64,000 bases of DNA from positions 62,001 to 126,000 of the forward strand of contig JAHDQM010000027.1 in NCBI GenBank assembly GCA_018433835.1. Direction: 5' to 3'. The notes beneath the pieces were generated by a model. The model made no database searches and had not been told where the DNA came from. It worked only from the letters and a program-made list of their open reading frames with translations. Position numbers and translations under genes: made by a program. This document shows, in pieces, positions 7,501 to 16,417 of the stretch. This DNA comes from Methanoculleus sp. GTDB taxonomy: Archaea > Halobacteriota > Methanomicrobia > Methanomicrobiales > Methanoculleaceae. Position 1 is the stretch's first letter; every line of letters begins with the position of its first letter.

Positions 7501-9351
7501 CTATCCCAGAAGATGGAACAGCAGGGTTCCGATAAGGAGTCCGAGGGCGACCGTGTAGACCGTGATCGCGAGCGTGATCCTGGAGCCGACCTCACGCAGG
7601 AGAACCGTGATCGTCGCAAGGCAGGGGACGAAGAGGACGGTCACGACCGCAAAGATGTAGAGCTGGAGGGACGAGAGCACCGCCCCGAGATCGGCGGTGC
7701 CCGCGAGAATGGCGAGGGTCTCAAACGCCATCTCCTTCCTCAAGATCCCGAAGGTGAGCGCCGTCGCCGAGTAGCCGGGAAGGCCGAGGAGGGCCATGGT
7801 GTACGGCTCCACTATTGCCTCAAAGAGCGCCATGATGCCGAAGAACTCCAGGAGGCCGAGGACAACGCTCCCTGCAAGGAGGAGCGGCATCGCGATGAAG
7901 AGGAATTCGGAGAGGCGCGACCAGGCCTTTTTCATCACCAGTTTCGGGTCCGGCCAGCGGAGCGGCACCATCTCCATGATCATGCCGAACCGCTCGCCGG
8001 GCGCCACGCGGGAGAGGGCGAGCCCTGTTGCGAGGATCAGGACAAAGACTATGGCGTATACGCTGAATGCCGCCCCGATACCGACGAAACTGGCCACAAT
8101 CCCGGCGATGATGACGGTCCGGGCCGAGCAGGGGACCATCGTGACCAGGAACGAGGCGATGATCCGCTCCCGCCGGGAGTGCAGGAGCCGTATGCTCATG
8201 ATGGCCGGCACGTTGCACCCGAACGCCAGGGTGAAGGGGATGACCGCCCCGCCGTGCATGCCGACCCGGTGCATCGCGTTGTCGGCGAGGAAGGCCGCCC
8301 GGGTCATGTATCCTGAGTCTTCGAGGACGGAGATGATGATGTAGAAGAGGAAGACGTACGGGAACGCTATCCCGAGGCCCGCCTGAAGCGCAAGCAGAAC
8401 GGATCTCCCCAGTTCTTCGACAAGCGGGGGCAGTCCGAGCGCGAGGAACGGCTGCATTGCGAATACTTCGAAGAACTCCACGATCATCTCCTCGAGGAAC
8501 GATCCCGCGATGAAGACGAAGAGGAGCATCCCGACGAGGATACCGAGGAGGATCGGCATCCCGGGAATAAGCCGCGTCAGGATGCTGTCCGGATCGGTCT
8601 GCTGGAGGAGCGCCTCTTCCTTTACGGTGAGATCGGCGATCCGGTGAGCGAAGTTGTGCCGGTTGGCCGCGATGATCTGGGCGACCGTCATCCGGTGCCG
8701 GGACTCGATCTCGTCGGCGATCGTCCGTGCCGCCTCGAGCAACTCCGGGTTGTCGCCGAACCCAAGGAGTGCCCGGATACTCTCCTTCCGGTCGGCGCCA
8801 AACATCTTCCCGAGGCTCCGGACGGCTGCCTCTACGTGGTGGTCGTACGGGATCTCGACCGTCGACGGGCTGGAGGCGGCAAGAGCCGCCGGGATGATCC
8901 GGTCGATGTTCTTTCCCTGCGACGCAGCCGTCTGGATTACCTCGACGCCGAGGAGATCGCGGATCGGGCCGGGATCGATCTCAATCCCCCGTTTTGCGGC
9001 TTCGTCGGCCATGTTCAGGACGACGACCATCGGGAGGCCGTACTCCGCCACCTGGAGGAGAAGGTAGAGGTTACGCTCCAGGCGTGTGACGTTCACCACC
9101 ACGACGATCGCATCGGTGTCCTGCCGCTCCAGGAACCGGCGGACCAGGTCTTCCTCGTCCGAACCCCCTTCCAGCGAGTAGACGCCGGGCAGGTCCACGA
9201 GTTCGACCATCTCGCGCTGGAAACAGGTGTTGCCCCGCTGCAGCTCGACGGTGGTCCCGGGATAGTTGCTCACCTCCACCCCGAGGCCGGTGAGCTGGTT
9301 GAAGATCAGGGATTTGCCTACGCTTGGATTGCCGATCAGCGCAAACCTCAT
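7501..9351 (-). CDS. feoB: Ferrous iron transport protein B
   Basis: 616 residues. The N-terminal G domain has G1 (GNPSVGKS, residues 7-14), G3 (DLPG) and a G4-like VLNMADE; note Met where the usual NKxD has Lys. It is followed by a helical linker domain and about eight membrane segments with the two Gate domains ([16 protein letters not shown] and [11 protein letters not shown]). It imports Fe2+ under GTP control. The start ATG at 9351 overlaps the stop of the DtxR-FeoA gene by 4 bases. No separate feoA is present; the FeoA-like domain is carried by the regulator upstream. Confidence 0.95.
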   Translation of the reverse strand: MRFALIGNPSVGKSLIFNQLTGLGVEVSNYPGTTVELQRGNTCFQREMVELVDLPGVYSLEGGSDEEDLVRRFLERQDTDAIVVVVNVTRLERNLYLLLQVAEYGLPMVVVLNMADEAAKRGIEIDPGPIRDLLGVEVIQTAASQGKNIDRIIPAALAASSPSTVEIPYDHHVEAAVRSLGKMFGADRKESIRALLGFGDNPELLEAARTIADEIESRHRMTVAQIIAANRHNFAHRIADLTVKEEALLQQTDPDSILTRLIPGMPILLGILVGMLLFVFIAGSFLEEMIVEFFEVFAMQPFLALGLPPLVEELGRSVLLALQAGLGIAFPYVFLFYIIISVLEDSGYMTRAAFLADNAMHRVGMHGGAVIPFTLAFGCNVPAIMSIRLLHSRRERIIASFLVTMVPCSARTVIIAGIVASFVGIGAAFSVYAIVFVLILATGLALSRVAPGERFGMIMEMVPLRWPDPKLVMKKAWSRLSEFLFIAMPLLLAGSVVLGLLEFFGIMALFEAIVEPYTMALLGLPGYSATALTFGILRKEMAFETLAILAGTADLGAVLSSLQLYIFAVVTVLFVPCLATITVLLREVGSRITLAITVYTVALGLLIGTLLFHLLG

Positions 9352-9986
9352 GGTGGACACGACTCCACGATGATCGATGCCGCGATCTCCGGGCTGATGG
9401 CGATATCGCACCCTTTCACCCTGACGACGACCGATTTGTTCGGGAGTTTTCGCCGGATCTGCACGGTCTCACCGGGGAAGATGCCGAGGTCGAGCAGCCT
9501 CCGGTGCCGCCGGGGGCCCCGCATCATCGCCACCCGGACGGTATCCCCTTCCTTGCAGTCGAGCAGCAACGTGGAGGCGTCCCGCCCCCGGCCGCGTCCC
9601 ATACGCCCCGGCGGGGACTGGGCGCCGTCCATGTAGGAGGAGAGCCGCTCGATGGTCTCGTCGGATATCCCGTGCTCGAGCGTGCAGGCCTCCTTGCTCG
9701 CCGCGTCCGCATCGACGCCGAGCATCTCCGTCAAAAAGCACTGGAGGACGCGGTGTTTCCGCGCCACCCTTGATGCCACCGACGACCCCTTCTCGGTCAG
9801 CCTGACGGCGTCGCCGGTTGCCCGCTCCAGGTAGCCTTCCTCGACCAGAGCGGCGATTGTTGTCTCGGCGGTCTCCCTCCCGGTTCCGAGGGCTGCCGCT
9901 ATCTCCTGCGACATCGCCGACTGTCCGCCGTTTTCCGTGATCGTGAGGATTGCTTCGAGATAATCCTCAAACGTGGAAGGAAGCAT
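9348..9986 (-). CDS. DtxR/MntR-family metal regulator with C-terminal FeoA domain
   Basis: 212 residues. Residues 1-65 form a winged helix (FEDYLEAILTITENGGQSAM, MSQEIAAALGTGRETAETT). Residues 66-110 match the DtxR dimerisation and metal-binding region (VARKHRVLQCFLTEMLGVD, ACTLEHGISDETIERL) with metal-ligand-like His/Glu/Cys. Residues ~140-210 are an SH3-like FeoA domain (LLDLGIFPGETVQIRRK, GCDIAISPEIAASI). It probably represses the operon in the presence of iron, and the FeoA part may also act on FeoB. It is the first gene of a two-gene operon with feoB. Confidence 0.9.
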   Translation of the reverse strand: MLPSTFEDYLEAILTITENGGQSAMSQEIAAALGTGRETAETTIAALVEEGYLERATGDAVRLTEKGSSVASRVARKHRVLQCFLTEMLGVDADAASKEACTLEHGISDETIERLSSYMDGAQSPPGRMGRGRGRDASTLLLDCKEGDTVRVAMMRGPRRHRRLLDLGIFPGETVQIRRKLPNKSVVVRVKGCDIAISPEIAASIIVESCPP

Positions 9987-10240
9987 GCTACAATTTCTTT
10001 CACCTCTACAAGTTTATGGATTTGGGTAGTACCATCGGGATCGGGGCGTAATGGGAAGCGGGTCTGTGCCACTCCATGACAGGGGTTGAGAACCCGGCCG
10101 GGCGTAAGAACGGCGGGTTGGAAGCCTTCCTATTTGAGGTCCTGAGCGAATCGATCGGAATGCTTTTTTGAAAACAAATGCTCATGCGACGAGAACAATC
10201 GTTAAGTATCAAGGATGGATGCAAGGGATAGTGATGTTCC
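9987..10240. promoter_or_regulatory. Divergent intergenic region upstream of the iron operon and the SnoaL gene
   Basis: The minus strand has CCATAAACTTG near 10010-10022 as a possible TATA element for the iron operon, and a repeated TTGTAG on either side of an AGGTGAAAG ribosome binding site just before the ATG at 9986. The plus strand has a TTAAGTATC TATA-like stretch near 10201. A metal operator is likely but I see no clear palindrome. Confidence 0.4.
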
Positions 10241-10696
10241 ATGTCGGTGGAAGAGAATAAGGCGATTGTTCGCAGGTTTATCGAAGCCTACAACAGCCAA
10301 AACCTGGATCTGTTCGACGATTTGGTAGCACCGGATTACGTTGACCACACCCATCAGCAACAGGGCCGAGAAAGCTTCAAACGGCTCTTTAACCTGGCTT
10401 TCACCGCCTTCCCCGATTGGCATGAGAATGTTGAAGATATCATTGCCGAAGGGGATAGGGTGTGGGTTTGTGTTACCGCGACAGGGACCCATACCGGCGA
10501 ATGGAATCTTTCTGGAGGTCCGTTACCCCCTACCGGCAAGAAGGTAGCAATGACGATGGTTTTCATCTGGCGCATAGATAACGGCAAACTTGCAGAGGGG
10601 TGGGAAGTCGATGAGGACCGGGATTTCCTCAAACAACTAGGCATCATCGAATACACGGAAAAAGGAAAGAAACTCTTTCCAGAAGATGCCGGGTAG
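10241..10696 (+). CDS. SnoaL-like / NTF2-fold ester cyclase-type protein
   Basis: 151 residues of the NTF2 superfamily. The N-terminal helix NKAIVRRFIEAYNSQNLD, the conserved YVDHTHQQQGRESFKRLF and the FPDWHENVEDIIAEGDRVW strand are typical of SnoaL-like polyketide cyclase/ester cyclase proteins. The C-terminal strand IDNGKLAEGWEVDEDRDFL completes the fold. Such proteins are widespread; the actual substrate cannot be inferred, and no biosynthetic genes adjoin it. It reads as a single-gene unit. Confidence 0.85.
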   Translation: MSVEENKAIVRRFIEAYNSQNLDLFDDLVAPDYVDHTHQQQGRESFKRLFNLAFTAFPDWHENVEDIIAEGDRVWVCVTATGTHTGEWNLSGGPLPPTGKKVAMTMVFIWRIDNGKLAEGWEVDEDRDFLKQLGIIEYTEKGKKLFPEDAG

Positions 10697-10797
10697 GGAA
10701 TGTACCTTCCATGCATGTTCCCTGCCGGCGATGCCTCCCGCATGCCTGCACCCGGCGAGCATCAACGTCTATATGGTTTCGCAGACGATCGGTGATC

Positions 10798-12477
10798 ATG
10801 GGGACCCCGGGCAGGCAGGTCACGAACAGGGATGTTGCCGAACGGCTCGCGTTCATGGGCCGTCTGCTCGAGATCGCAGGGGAGGACCGGTACCGGACCG
10901 GAGCCTACGAACGGGCGGCACTGCAGGTCGAGCGCCTCTCCTTCCCGGTTGCCGAACTCGACGAGGAGGAACTTACCCGCATCCCGGGCATCGGAGTCCG
11001 GATAGCCGGGCAGATCCGGGAGATCGCCGCCACCGGGACGTTTCGGGAACTAAAAGACCTGCAGGCAACCATCCCCGGGTCGATCGTCGAGCTGCTCGGC
11101 GTTGCCGGGGTGGGCCCCCGGACCCTGCACACCCTCTACAAGAGGCTCGGCATCCAGTCCCTTGACGACCTGGAGCAGGCAGTGAAGGGCCACCGGCTCA
11201 GGGCGCTCCCGGGATTCGGCGCAAAGAAGGAGGAGGCGATCAGGAGAGGCATCGGGCAGTTCCGCGAGAGATCGGACCGGATGACACGCCCACAGGCCGA
11301 CGCCGTGCTCGAAAGCGTGGCGGCGCTCTTGGTGGACGGGGATTACACGGTTGCGGGGAGTTACCGGCGGGGGTCGAGCACCGTGGAGGGGATCGAGATC
11401 GTCGCCACCAGGGACCACAAAACTCTCGTAAACCACGTACCCACCGGTGCAATCACCCGCGAGAGCCCCGAAGAGATCTCGGTCTCGCTTGCCGGTGCCG
11501 GAGTGAACGTCCGGTTCACCGAACCCGGCCGGTGCGGCACCGCGCTCCTCTGCGCCACCGGCTCTCGCGGGTTTCTGGCCCGGCTGGGGGAGGTGGCGCT
11601 CGCAAGGGGCTACCGGCTCGGCCGGGACGGCCTCCTGGACTCTTCGGACGGCCGGCTGCATACATTCGGGAGCGAGGAGGAGGTCTTTTCGTTCCTTGGG
11701 ATGGCGGCCGTCCCGCCGGAGTTGCGCGAGGACCGGGGCGAGATCGAACTCGCCCTCCGGAACGCCCTCCCCGACCTCGTCGACCTCCACGGGGTACGGG
11801 GAGACCTTCACGCTCACACCACCTGGAGCGACGGGCACCAGTCGCTCGAGGACATGGCGGACGCGGGAGATGCCCGGGGCTACGAGTACATCGTGGTCAC
11901 CGACCACTCATCGCGAGTGAGCCCGGAGGCCCTTGCAAAGCAGCAGGCCGAGATCGAGCGGACCAACCGGCGGCACGCCTGCCAGCTCCTCTCCGGGACC
12001 GAGGTGGACATCAAAAGCGACGGTACGCTCGGGTACGAAAACCGGATCCTTGCCGACCTCGACCTCGTGATCGCCTCGGTCCACTCGGGGTTTGCCCAGG
12101 ACCAGGACGTCCTGACCCGGCGCGTCCTCACCGCTATGGAGAACGAGCACGTCGATATCATCGGCCATCCCACCGGACGCCTGCTCGGCCGCAGACCGCC
12201 GTATGCGATCGACCTTTTCCGCGTTGTGAAGTATGCGGCGGAGACGGGGACCGCCCTCGAGATCAACGCGTCGCCCCACCGCCTCGACCTTGAGGATATT
12301 TATATCAGGCACGCGAAGAAGGAAGGAGTGAAACTGGCTGCAGGAACCGATGCCCATAGAACCGGCGAATTTTCAAATATGCGCTACGGTATTCTACTGG
12401 CACGCCGGGGCTGGTGCACCCCGGACGACATCTTGAACACCCTCTCGCTATCCGGGTTGCTGGAGTGGACGTCGTGA
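10798..12477 (+). CDS. PolX-like protein: HhH and PolX domains with a degenerate polymerase site, plus intact PHP domain
   Basis: 559 residues with full family length. Residues 1-160 are the PolX N-terminal helical region with helix-hairpin-helix motifs (IPGIGVRIAGQI, VAGVGPRTLHTL, LPGFGAKKEEAI). At 187-192 GSYRRG is conserved, but the expected catalytic GDID directly after it reads EGIE, so the two metal-binding Asp are replaced by Gly and Glu. The PHP domain (335-559) is intact, with DLHAHTTWSDG, VTDHSS, EVDIKSDG, SVHSGF, HPTGRLLGRR and TDAHR. It likely keeps a PHP nuclease/phosphoesterase role in DNA repair without polymerisation. Start ATG 10798 chosen over a 29-residue longer frame. It overlaps the next gene by 4 bases. 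Confidence 0.88.
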   Translation: MGTPGRQVTNRDVAERLAFMGRLLEIAGEDRYRTGAYERAALQVERLSFPVAELDEEELTRIPGIGVRIAGQIREIAATGTFRELKDLQATIPGSIVELLGVAGVGPRTLHTLYKRLGIQSLDDLEQAVKGHRLRALPGFGAKKEEAIRRGIGQFRERSDRMTRPQADAVLESVAALLVDGDYTVAGSYRRGSSTVEGIEIVATRDHKTLVNHVPTGAITRESPEEISVSLAGAGVNVRFTEPGRCGTALLCATGSRGFLARLGEVALARGYRLGRDGLLDSSDGRLHTFGSEEEVFSFLGMAAVPPELREDRGEIELALRNALPDLVDLHGVRGDLHAHTTWSDGHQSLEDMADAGDARGYEYIVVTDHSSRVSPEALAKQQAEIERTNRRHACQLLSGTEVDIKSDGTLGYENRILADLDLVIASVHSGFAQDQDVLTRRVLTAMENEHVDIIGHPTGRLLGRRPPYAIDLFRVVKYAAETGTALEINASPHRLDLEDIYIRHAKKEGVKLAAGTDAHRTGEFSNMRYGILLARRGWCTPDDILNTLSLSGLLEWTS

Positions 12478-13064
12478 TCTACCGGTTCTACGAAAAAATC
12501 CTCCTCCGGGACCTTCACACGCTCCCGGAACAGATCTGCTTCATGATCACCGAGCAGGACATGCTCGACGCTCCGGGCAACCTCTACCTTGCCACCCAGT
12601 GGTGCCGCGACCTCGGGATCGCCAGCGCCATGTTCCACATCAGCACCGCCGATCCGGCCCGGCTGGAACAGTGCCTCCCGATGATCCGCACAGTCTCCTC
12701 GATAGCACGCCTGACCCTGCACTACCGGGACGAAAAAGAGGTCCGCGGGGAAGGCATGGACGTGACGGTGGCTATCGGGAAGAGCGGCCGGGAGGAGATC
12801 GCCGGCTGCGTGAGAAGGATGGCCGAGGACGGTGTGGACCCGGCCCTGGTCGACGAAGACCTGCTGGAGTCGTACCTCACCTTCAACTACGAGCCGGACC
12901 TCGTCATCAAGACGGGCGGGGATCACCTGACCGACTTCCTCATCTGGCAATCGGTCTACTCCGAACTCTTTTTCCTCGACGTCAACTGGGCGCTGCTCAG
13001 GAAAGTGGATTTTCTCCGGGCACTCCGGGACTTCCAGTCCAGGGCGCGCCGGTTCGGGCGGTAA
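12474..13064 (+). CDS. Cis-prenyltransferase-family protein lacking the catalytic motif (NgBR-like subunit)
   Basis: 196 residues starting at GTG 12474, overlapping the PolX-like stop. It aligns along its length with the UppS at 13338-14120: FYEKILLRDLHTLPEQICFM against that protein's YERYLQWQVKHIPRHVAVIQ, and LVIKTGGDHLTDFLIWQS against LIIRTGNDYRTSNFLPWL. The catalytic QDGNRR segment is replaced by TEQDMLDA, so the Asp/Asn/Arg set is absent. It ends in RRFGR, containing an RxG like NgBR-type subunits. Non-catalytic cis-prenyltransferase subunits that pair with a catalytic partner are known in eukaryotes and reported in Methanosarcina, so a regulatory or structural partner role is plausible but inferred. 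Confidence 0.75.
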   Translation: MIYRFYEKILLRDLHTLPEQICFMITEQDMLDAPGNLYLATQWCRDLGIASAMFHISTADPARLEQCLPMIRTVSSIARLTLHYRDEKEVRGEGMDVTVAIGKSGREEIAGCVRRMAEDGVDPALVDEDLLESYLTFNYEPDLVIKTGGDHLTDFLIWQSVYSELFFLDVNWALLRKVDFLRALRDFQSRARRFGR

Positions 13065-13337
13065 ACGACTTTCCCGCAGGGAAAGGAGTTCGAGAAAACG
13101 CGAAGCGTTTTCGAGCAACGACGGGCCGCAGGGCCGGAGTTGGAGCACCGGAGGTGCGAGTAGCGACGCGTGCCCCTTTGGGGCAGGCGGAGCTTGAGAA
13201 GACCGAAGGTCTTTGAGCAGCGACGTTCCGTAAGGAACGGAGTTTAAACACCGTAGATGGGTGTGCAACCGGCGAAAGGGCAGGGGTTCAAACTCTGCCT
13301 CAAATCTGCCAGAATAGCCCGATTACACCGCCGCCGA
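13065..13337. repeat. Mosaic of short hairpin repeats between convergent genes
   Basis: From about 13075 to 13262 the DNA is a chain of small perfect hairpins of 5-8 bp stem and 3-4 base loop, joined by GAG/GAGC links: AAAACGCGAAGCGTTTT, GCACCGGAGGTGC, GCCCCTTTGGGGC, AGACCGAAGGTCT and GTTCCGTAAGGAAC. The same units recur near 22.6-23.2, 37.9-38.5, 45.4 and 53.7-53.9 kb. It lies between convergent genes and may also serve as terminator. Confidence 0.85.
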
Positions 13338-14120
13338 TCAGCCCTGCCGGTCCGTACGCTCTTTGAGGAGCATGCGCTGGTCGTAGACCCGCATCGCCCG
13401 CAAGAGATCGATCTTCCGAAACGCCGGCCAGAACGGAGCGCAGAAGTAGACGGCCGACTCGTGGCCGTTCGCGAGCCAGGGGAGGAAGTTGGACGTCCGG
13501 TAGTCGTTGCCGGTGCGGATGATCAGGTCGACGGGGGGTATGGGCGCTCCCCGGTTGAGATGGCTCTCGACGGTCGCGGGGCTGATGGCCGCAGGATCGA
13601 CGGCACCCCGCTTGACTCCGTCGAGGATCGACCGGGCGGCGTGCACGATCTCGTTCCGGCCGCCGTAGGCAAGCGCGATGTTGACGGAGTAGTCGGTGTA
13701 GTGCAACGTCGCCTTCTCCGCCGCTTCGATGGTTGCGAGGAGGTCTTCGGGGAGGAGAGACCGGTCCCCGATCATCCGCACCCGGATATGGTTTTTGTGC
13801 ACCCGCTTATCCTTCAGGATCGCGGCGAACTTCTCCTGAAAGAGGAGAAAGAGCGACGCGAGCTCGGCGCTATCCCTCCGGAAGTTCTCAGTCGAGAAAG
13901 TGTAGAGCGTGATGTGCCGCACGCCGAGTTCGCATGCCCAGTCGAGGACCTGCTCTGTCGCATCCGCCCCGAGCCGGTGGCCGACCGCCGTATCGAGCCC
14001 CTGCTCCCGGGCAAACCGGCGGTTCCCGTCCTGGATCACCGCCACGTGCCGGGGGATGTGTTTCACCTGCCACTGCAGGTAACGCTCATAAAGAGGCTCA
14101 ATCCTCGATCGCAGCGTCAG
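13338..14120 (-). CDS. uppS: Undecaprenyl/polyprenyl diphosphate synthase (cis-prenyltransferase)
   Basis: About 260 residues with complete cis-prenyltransferase motifs: VAVIQDGNRRFAREQG (catalytic Asp and GNRR), LGVRHITLYTFSTENFRR, VNIALAYGGRNEIV and PVDLIIRTGNDYRTSNFLPW. It elongates allylic diphosphates with IPP to make the glycan-carrier polyprenyl lipid; archaeal members prefer geranylgeranyl diphosphate. No ATG or GTG sits at the expected start. The frame overlaps the end of the radical SAM gene, and CTG at 14120 (LTLRSRIEPLYERYL) is the likeliest initiation point given family length. It is convergent with the NgBR-like gene at 12474. Confidence 0.9.
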   Translation of the reverse strand: MTLRSRIEPLYERYLQWQVKHIPRHVAVIQDGNRRFAREQGLDTAVGHRLGADATEQVLDWACELGVRHITLYTFSTENFRRDSAELASLFLLFQEKFAAILKDKRVHKNHIRVRMIGDRSLLPEDLLATIEAAEKATLHYTDYSVNIALAYGGRNEIVHAARSILDGVKRGAVDPAAISPATVESHLNRGAPIPPVDLIIRTGNDYRTSNFLPWLANGHESAVYFCAPFWPAFRKIDLLRAMRVYDQRMLLKERTDRQG

Positions 14121-15127
14121 AGCGGCGTCACCTCGACAACCATGCCGCCGTTCGGGTAGCGTTCGACGACATACTTCCTGCCCGGCAGCCCGGCACCGTG
14201 ATCGGCAAGCACCCACCACGCCATCTCGATCCTTCCTTCGCAGACCACATAGTCATCCCCGTCAAGTCCCTCCAGGAACTCGGCGACGGGGCCCGCCACC
14301 TCAAGCACCCCGTACACGACCGTCCCGTCATCCGTCACTTCCTCGAACGGACGCGCAGTATTGGCAGCGATCCGTTTTAACCGTTCCCGTAACTGGACCG
14401 AGTCCTTGAAGGCCGACGAGCAGAAGTGCACCCTGGGGTGGAGAGAGAGTTTCTCCGCCCACTGGCGGGCGCCCAACACGGCGTTATGCAGCCCGTCCTC
14501 GGGTTCGAGCCCGCGTTCGCGCATGGCGGCAGCACAGGTCTCCCCCCACTCCAGCTCGTTGATGTTGAGGAAATCCAGAAGCGGGAGGGCAGCGGCAAGG
14601 TCCTCGATGCCCGGGAGCGCCGGCACCTCGATGCCGACCAAAAACCCCATCCGGCGGGCGAGGACGGCTGATTTGGCGAAGTCGGTATCGAGGATGCATG
14701 GCCAGACTTCGTGGGGCGGGTGCAGCCGGATCTCGTCGACCAGCCCCTGCAGGCGCCGGAGCACGGGCTCGTCCGGGGCAAGGCCGGTGTAGAGGTGGAT
14801 CTGGTGGTCCGGGCCGAAATGCTCCTTGAGAAGCCTCGCGTACTCCACCACCCGGTCGAGTTCGAGCAGCGGTTCGCCGCCGGTGATACCGGTCCCCAGA
14901 GCGCTCATGCTCTCCGCCGTTTCGAGGACCTCGGACGGCGACGAGACTCTCCGCTCGTTCGCAAACACCACGTCCCGGCCTTTGCGCTCACGCGAGAGCG
15001 GACAGTACCAGCAGGTGCGACGACACCGGCCGGTCACGAAGAGGACCATCTTTGCTCCCTGGTGGCAGAGGACGCATCCCGGAGAGAGGAACCGCCCGCC
15101 GGGGGGTACTCCCGACTCCTGTGGCAT
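14117..15127 (-). CDS. Radical SAM protein (activase-like)
   Basis: 336 residues. The SAM cluster motif is CRRTCWYCP (CxxxCxxC) near residue 35-42, preceded by another Cys pair in SPGCVLCHQGAK that could bind a metal. GITGGEPLLELDRVV near residue 79 is the GGE motif. The middle is a partial TIM barrel; the C-terminal ~90 residues (from about 250) are a separate small domain. It resembles archaeal radical SAM proteins of the pyruvate-formate-lyase-activase-like group, with no known substrate. Its stop region overlaps the uppS start, so the two are co-transcribed. Confidence 0.8.
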   Translation of the reverse strand: MPQESGVPPGGRFLSPGCVLCHQGAKMVLFVTGRCRRTCWYCPLSRERKGRDVVFANERRVSSPSEVLETAESMSALGTGITGGEPLLELDRVVEYARLLKEHFGPDHQIHLYTGLAPDEPVLRRLQGLVDEIRLHPPHEVWPCILDTDFAKSAVLARRMGFLVGIEVPALPGIEDLAAALPLLDFLNINELEWGETCAAAMRERGLEPEDGLHNAVLGARQWAEKLSLHPRVHFCSSAFKDSVQLRERLKRIAANTARPFEEVTDDGTVVYGVLEVAGPVAEFLEGLDGDDYVVCEGRIEMAWWVLADHGAGLPGRKYVVERYPNGGMVVEVTPL

Positions 15128-15238
15128 ATTGTAGTATATATGGGAGGGCGAAGAAGAAAAGGTTTGACGGTCGTGGAGAAGGGTTCCGGGAGAACCGTTT
15201 TTTGGATTTCCGAAGTCACCGATTCATCCCGGGGAGCA

Positions 15239-16417
15239 TCACACCAGACTGTCCGGTCCCCTCACTCTCCCTTCGTCCACCAGCTCCGTGTAGTCGTCGA
15301 ACCAGTAAGCCTCCGGGTTGCTCTTATAGACCATGAACCGCCCACGGTCCTCCGGGTCTGCCGCCTGGTTGTACTTGAAGTACGTGTATCTGTCAGTCCT
15401 CCCCAGAACCTCAATCTTGCCGGTGGCGTGCGAGATCACGAACCTGGCCCGTTTCGCAAGCCCTGAGCAGATCGACCGGGCCTGCTCGAAGATCCGGTAG
15501 GACTCCTCCACCGGCACCGCAAACGTCCGGTTGCCGATCGTGGGACGGCACTGGAACACGTAGTAGGGATTGACACCGATGAACGAGAGTTTATCGAAGA
15601 GCGCCGCAAGCACCTCCGGGTCGTCGTTGATGCCGCGGATCAGGGGCGTCTGGTTCATGACGATTGCTCCGGCTTCCTGCAGGAGAGCGACCGCCCGACA
15701 TGCGGCGTCTGTCAGTTCCCTCGGGTGGCTGAACTGCGCCATGATGTAAATCCGCTTCTCATCCAGGCTGTAGTCGCGGATCATATCCAGCAGCGCAGGG
15801 TCGCTCGTGATCCGGAACGGATTGTATGCAGGCATCTTCGTGCCGATCCGGATGATCTCGACGTGATCGATCTCCCGGAGCTGCCGGACGATATCAAGCA
15901 GCCGGTCGGTATCGAGGACCAGGGGATCGCCCCCGGTGAGCAGGACGTTGCTGATCTCCGGATGATCCCGGATGTAGGCAAGCCCCCCGGAGATATCCTT
16001 ATTCACTTCGCGCGCATCCTCGATGAAGAGACGCTTGCGGAAACAGTAGCGGCAGAGGCCGCCGCAGAGGTCGCTGACCAGCAGGAGGGCGGTCTCCCGG
16101 TACTTGTGCTGCAACCCCGGCGCCCGGGTATACCGGTGTTCCGATGACGGGTCAAGGTACCCCCAGGGCTCAAGTTCTTCAAGGGTCGGTACGATCAGCC
16201 GCCGGATAGGATCGGCCGGATCATCCCAGTCAATCAGCGAGAGGTAGTAGTCGTTTGATCGGAACGCAAAGAGTTCCGTCACCTGCGCAAGGGCGGCACA
16301 CTCCTCTGCATTGATACCGGGGACCATATCGAGCGATGAGATATAAATCGGGTTTGCAGCATCATTTAACGGGCTCACGGTATCGTCGACCGGGTTTCGG
16401 ATATACGTCGTGTTCAT
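15239..16417 (-). CDS. KamA-family radical SAM protein (lysine 2,3-aminomutase-like)
   Basis: 392 residues. Radical SAM motif CGGLCRYCFRKR (CxxxCxxC), GGDPL in NVLLTGGDPLVLDTDRL, and the PLP/substrate region QTPLIRGINDDPEVL match the lysine 2,3-aminomutase family. It is distinct from the methanogen AblA type in its N-terminus, and no beta-lysine acetyltransferase gene (ablB) follows, so the beta-lysine osmolyte role is not assured. A strong GGAGG sits before ATG 16417. A long leader with two inverted repeats precedes it. Confidence 0.85.
   Translation of the reverse strand: MNTTYIRNPVDDTVSPLNDAANPIYISSLDMVPGINAEECAALAQVTELFAFRSNDYYLSLIDWDDPADPIRRLIVPTLEELEPWGYLDPSSEHRYTRAPGLQHKYRETALLLVSDLCGGLCRYCFRKRLFIEDAREVNKDISGGLAYIRDHPEISNVLLTGGDPLVLDTDRLLDIVRQLREIDHVEIIRIGTKMPAYNPFRITSDPALLDMIRDYSLDEKRIYIMAQFSHPRELTDAACRAVALLQEAGAIVMNQTPLIRGINDDPEVLAALFDKLSFIGVNPYYVFQCRPTIGNRTFAVPVEESYRIFEQARSICSGLAKRARFVISHATGKIEVLGRTDRYTYFKYNQAADPEDRGRFMVYKSNPEAYWFDDYTELVDEGRVRGPDSLV

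Noticed and set aside
13065..13262. CRISPR array
   Set aside because: The units are palindromic with differing sequence and irregular length, there are no uniform direct repeats with unique spacers, and no cas gene lies nearby.
15239..16417. AblA (osmolyte beta-lysine synthesis)
   Set aside because: Family membership is clear, but the sequence differs from the methanogen AblA pattern and no ablB acetyltransferase gene follows, so the specific role was not assigned.
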